DNA from: Cellulomonas edaphi | GTDB taxonomy: Bacteria; Actinomycetota; Actinomycetes; Actinomycetales; Cellulomonadaceae | Length of the DNA stretch: 64,000 bases | Direction: 5' to 3' | NCBI RefSeq assembly: GCF_030362815.1 | Contig: NZ_JAUCGR010000004.1 | Location: 54,435 to 118,434 of the forward strand | In this document: one piece after another, positions 62,878 through 64,000 of the stretch | How the letters are laid out: each line of letters starts with the position of its first letter | How positions within the stretch are numbered: the stretch's first letter is position 1 | Translations under genes and position numbers: made by a program | Notes under the pieces: model-generated | The model's input: the letters and a program-made list of their open reading frames with translations, nothing else | Told to the model about the DNA's origin: nothing | Database searches by the model: none

Positions 62878-62880
62878 CCC

Positions 62881-64000
62881 TCATCTGTTTGAGACCAAAT
62901 CGTCACCTTCGGTGAGGACCTTGCGGAGCGCCAGGAGACAGGCGCCGTGGACCTCGGCATCGTCTGCCAGGTCGGACAGGACGAACTCGGTGTGCGCCGT
63001 GGCTGCTGCCAGGGAACGCTGGCGGGCCGACTGGACCAGCCCCTCGAGCAAGGGTCCTCCTACGCGCGCCATGGGTCCACCCACCACCACCACATCGGGG
63101 CTGAGCAGGTTGCAGATGGGCGCGAGGGCCTTGCCGATCACCACGCCCGCGTCGTGCAGCAGGCGCAGGACGGCGGGCTCCCCGGCGGTGGCGGCATCGA
63201 TCACCTCGTCGAGGTCGACGCGCCTGCCGGGCCGGATGTAGGCGAGGTCCGCGATGAGCCGGCGGGTGGAGGCGACGGTCTCCAGGCAGCCACGGTTGCC
63301 GCACGTGCAGACGTCTCCGCCGTCGACCACCTGGCTGTGCCCGATCTCTCCGGAGATGCCCGACAGGCTCTCGTAGAGCCGGCCGTCGAGCGCGAGACCC
63401 GCGCCGATCCCGGTGCCGACCTTGAGGTAGACGAGGCAGTGCGTGTCGACGAACCGCCCGTTCCCCGCGTGCGCGAGCGCGCCGAGGTTGGCGTCGTTCT
63501 CGAGCACCACGGGCAGCGCGAAGGCGCTGGTGGTCGCCTCGATGAGGTTGAGGCCGGCCCAGTGCGGCAGCACGCTGGCCTGCACGACCGCGCCCGTCGA
63601 GGGCTCGAGCGAGGCGGGGAACGCGAGGCCGCACAGCATCACGTCGGCGCGGTCGATGCCGTGCTCCTCGAGCATCGCGTCCAGCATCCGGCGTGCCATC
63701 GGGAGCGTGTCCGCGGGCCGGTGCGACTCGCTCAACGCGGCGCTGCGCATGCCGAACGCCTGGCGCGCGGTGTTCAGGCCCATGACCCGCAGGTGCGTGC
63801 GACCCACGTCGACCCCCACCACCACGCGACCGTCGGGAACGAGCGTCACCTCGATCGAGCGGCGCCCGGCACTGATGACGCTGCTGGTGGTGACCCGGCC
63901 GCGGGCCGTCAGGTCGCGGACGATGTTGGACACGGTGCCGGTGGACAGACCCGTGCGACGCGCGAGCGCCGCCTGGGTCTGCGGGCCGTTGGCGCCGAGG
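62881..64000 (-). CDS. ROK-family transcriptional regulator, N-terminus beyond the window
   Basis: The visible 373 codons run off the right edge. A winged-helix DNA-binding segment is seen at the edge (QTQAALARRTGLSTGTVSNI), followed by the ROK ATPase-fold domain: VVVGVDVGRTHLRVMGL, VVLENDANLGALAHAG, YLKVGTGIGAGLALDG and the zinc motif CTCGNRGCLE. It probably represses the neighbouring sugar transporter until a sugar or sugar phosphate binds. An in-frame GTG at 63933 is inside the HTH region and not the true start. Confidence 0.92.
   Translation of the reverse strand, partial: LGANGPQTQAALARRTGLSTGTVSNIVRDLTARGRVTTSSVISAGRRSIEVTLVPDGRVVVGVDVGRTHLRVMGLNTARQAFGMRSAALSESHRPADTLPMARRMLDAMLEEHGIDRADVMLCGLAFPASLEPSTGAVVQASVLPHWAGLNLIEATTSAFALPVVLENDANLGALAHAGNGRFVDTHCLVYLKVGTGIGAGLALDGRLYESLSGISGEIGHSQVVDGGDVCTCGNRGCLETVASTRRLIADLAYIRPGRRVDLDEVIDAATAGEPAVLRLLHDAGVVIGKALAPICNLLSPDVVVVGGPMARVGGPLLEGLVQSARQRSLAAATAHTEFVLSDLADDAEVHGACLLALRKVLTEGDDLVSNR

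Overview
This window comes from a very GC-rich actinobacterium. Gene content and style point to a Micrococcales member, Cellulomonas-like: a kgd-type 2-oxoglutarate decarboxylase/dehydrogenase, SigR/RsrA, the 24-residue ribosomal protein bL37, an IlvE/LeuB/CimA block, and an actinobacterial Tad pilus locus just upstream of prfB. The genus is an inference, because no rRNA or marker search was possible. Many genes have no Shine-Dalgarno sequence but carry a TANNNT-like -10 element 6-7 bases before the start codon. Leaderless transcription therefore appears widespread, and I used it to choose several starts.

Layout. 1-8.1 kb: branched-chain amino acid synthesis (leuB, ilvE, cimA), with a leader-peptide attenuator before cimA, then a PknH-type extracellular protein, lipoate ligase and YccF. 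8.1-15 kb, mostly minus strand: two DUF202 proteins, YggS, a YbaK deacylase, a shortened VIT-type metal transporter preceded by two DtxR/IdeR-like boxes, a DUF3516 helicase, an acetyltransferase and an SDR. 15-19 kb: a glutamine amidotransferase, a PilZ protein, a glycosylase-like protein, DUF1304 and a methyltransferase. 19-25.4 kb: FAH hydrolase and gltX, usually adjacent in actinobacteria, are here separated by a three-gene nonulosonic (sialic/Kdn-like) acid cassette made of a CMP-sugar synthetase/phosphatase fusion, a NeuB-type synthase and a divergent sialyltransferase-like protein.

25-36 kb: methyltransferase, hisN, rsgA, aroA and DoxX (minus strand). These are followed by sigR-rsrA with a perfect SigR-type autoregulatory promoter and an in-frame N-terminal extension, bL37, pilT, a DUF4097-PadR operon behind a 39-bp palindromic operator, a catalytically dead SGNH homologue and a GlxA-type regulator. 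36-47.9 kb: kgd, a two-component system, two CNNM/CBS transporters, an anchored M15 peptidase and galactose mutarotase. 48-52 kb: a SWIM zinc-finger protein coupled to a 911-residue partner. 52-56.8 kb: a Tad/Flp pilus operon (tadA, tadB, tadC, flp, two TadE-like genes and a TadG-like gene).

56.9-64 kb: prfB; then about 650 bp of non-coding DNA holding six 42-nt imperfect palindromes spaced about 90 bp apart, the most unusual feature in the window; then a terminator and a convergent monosaccharide ABC transporter operon (binding protein, permease and ATPase on the minus strand) next to a ROK regulator cut by the right edge. I saw no tRNA, rRNA, CRISPR array, insertion sequence or prophage gene.
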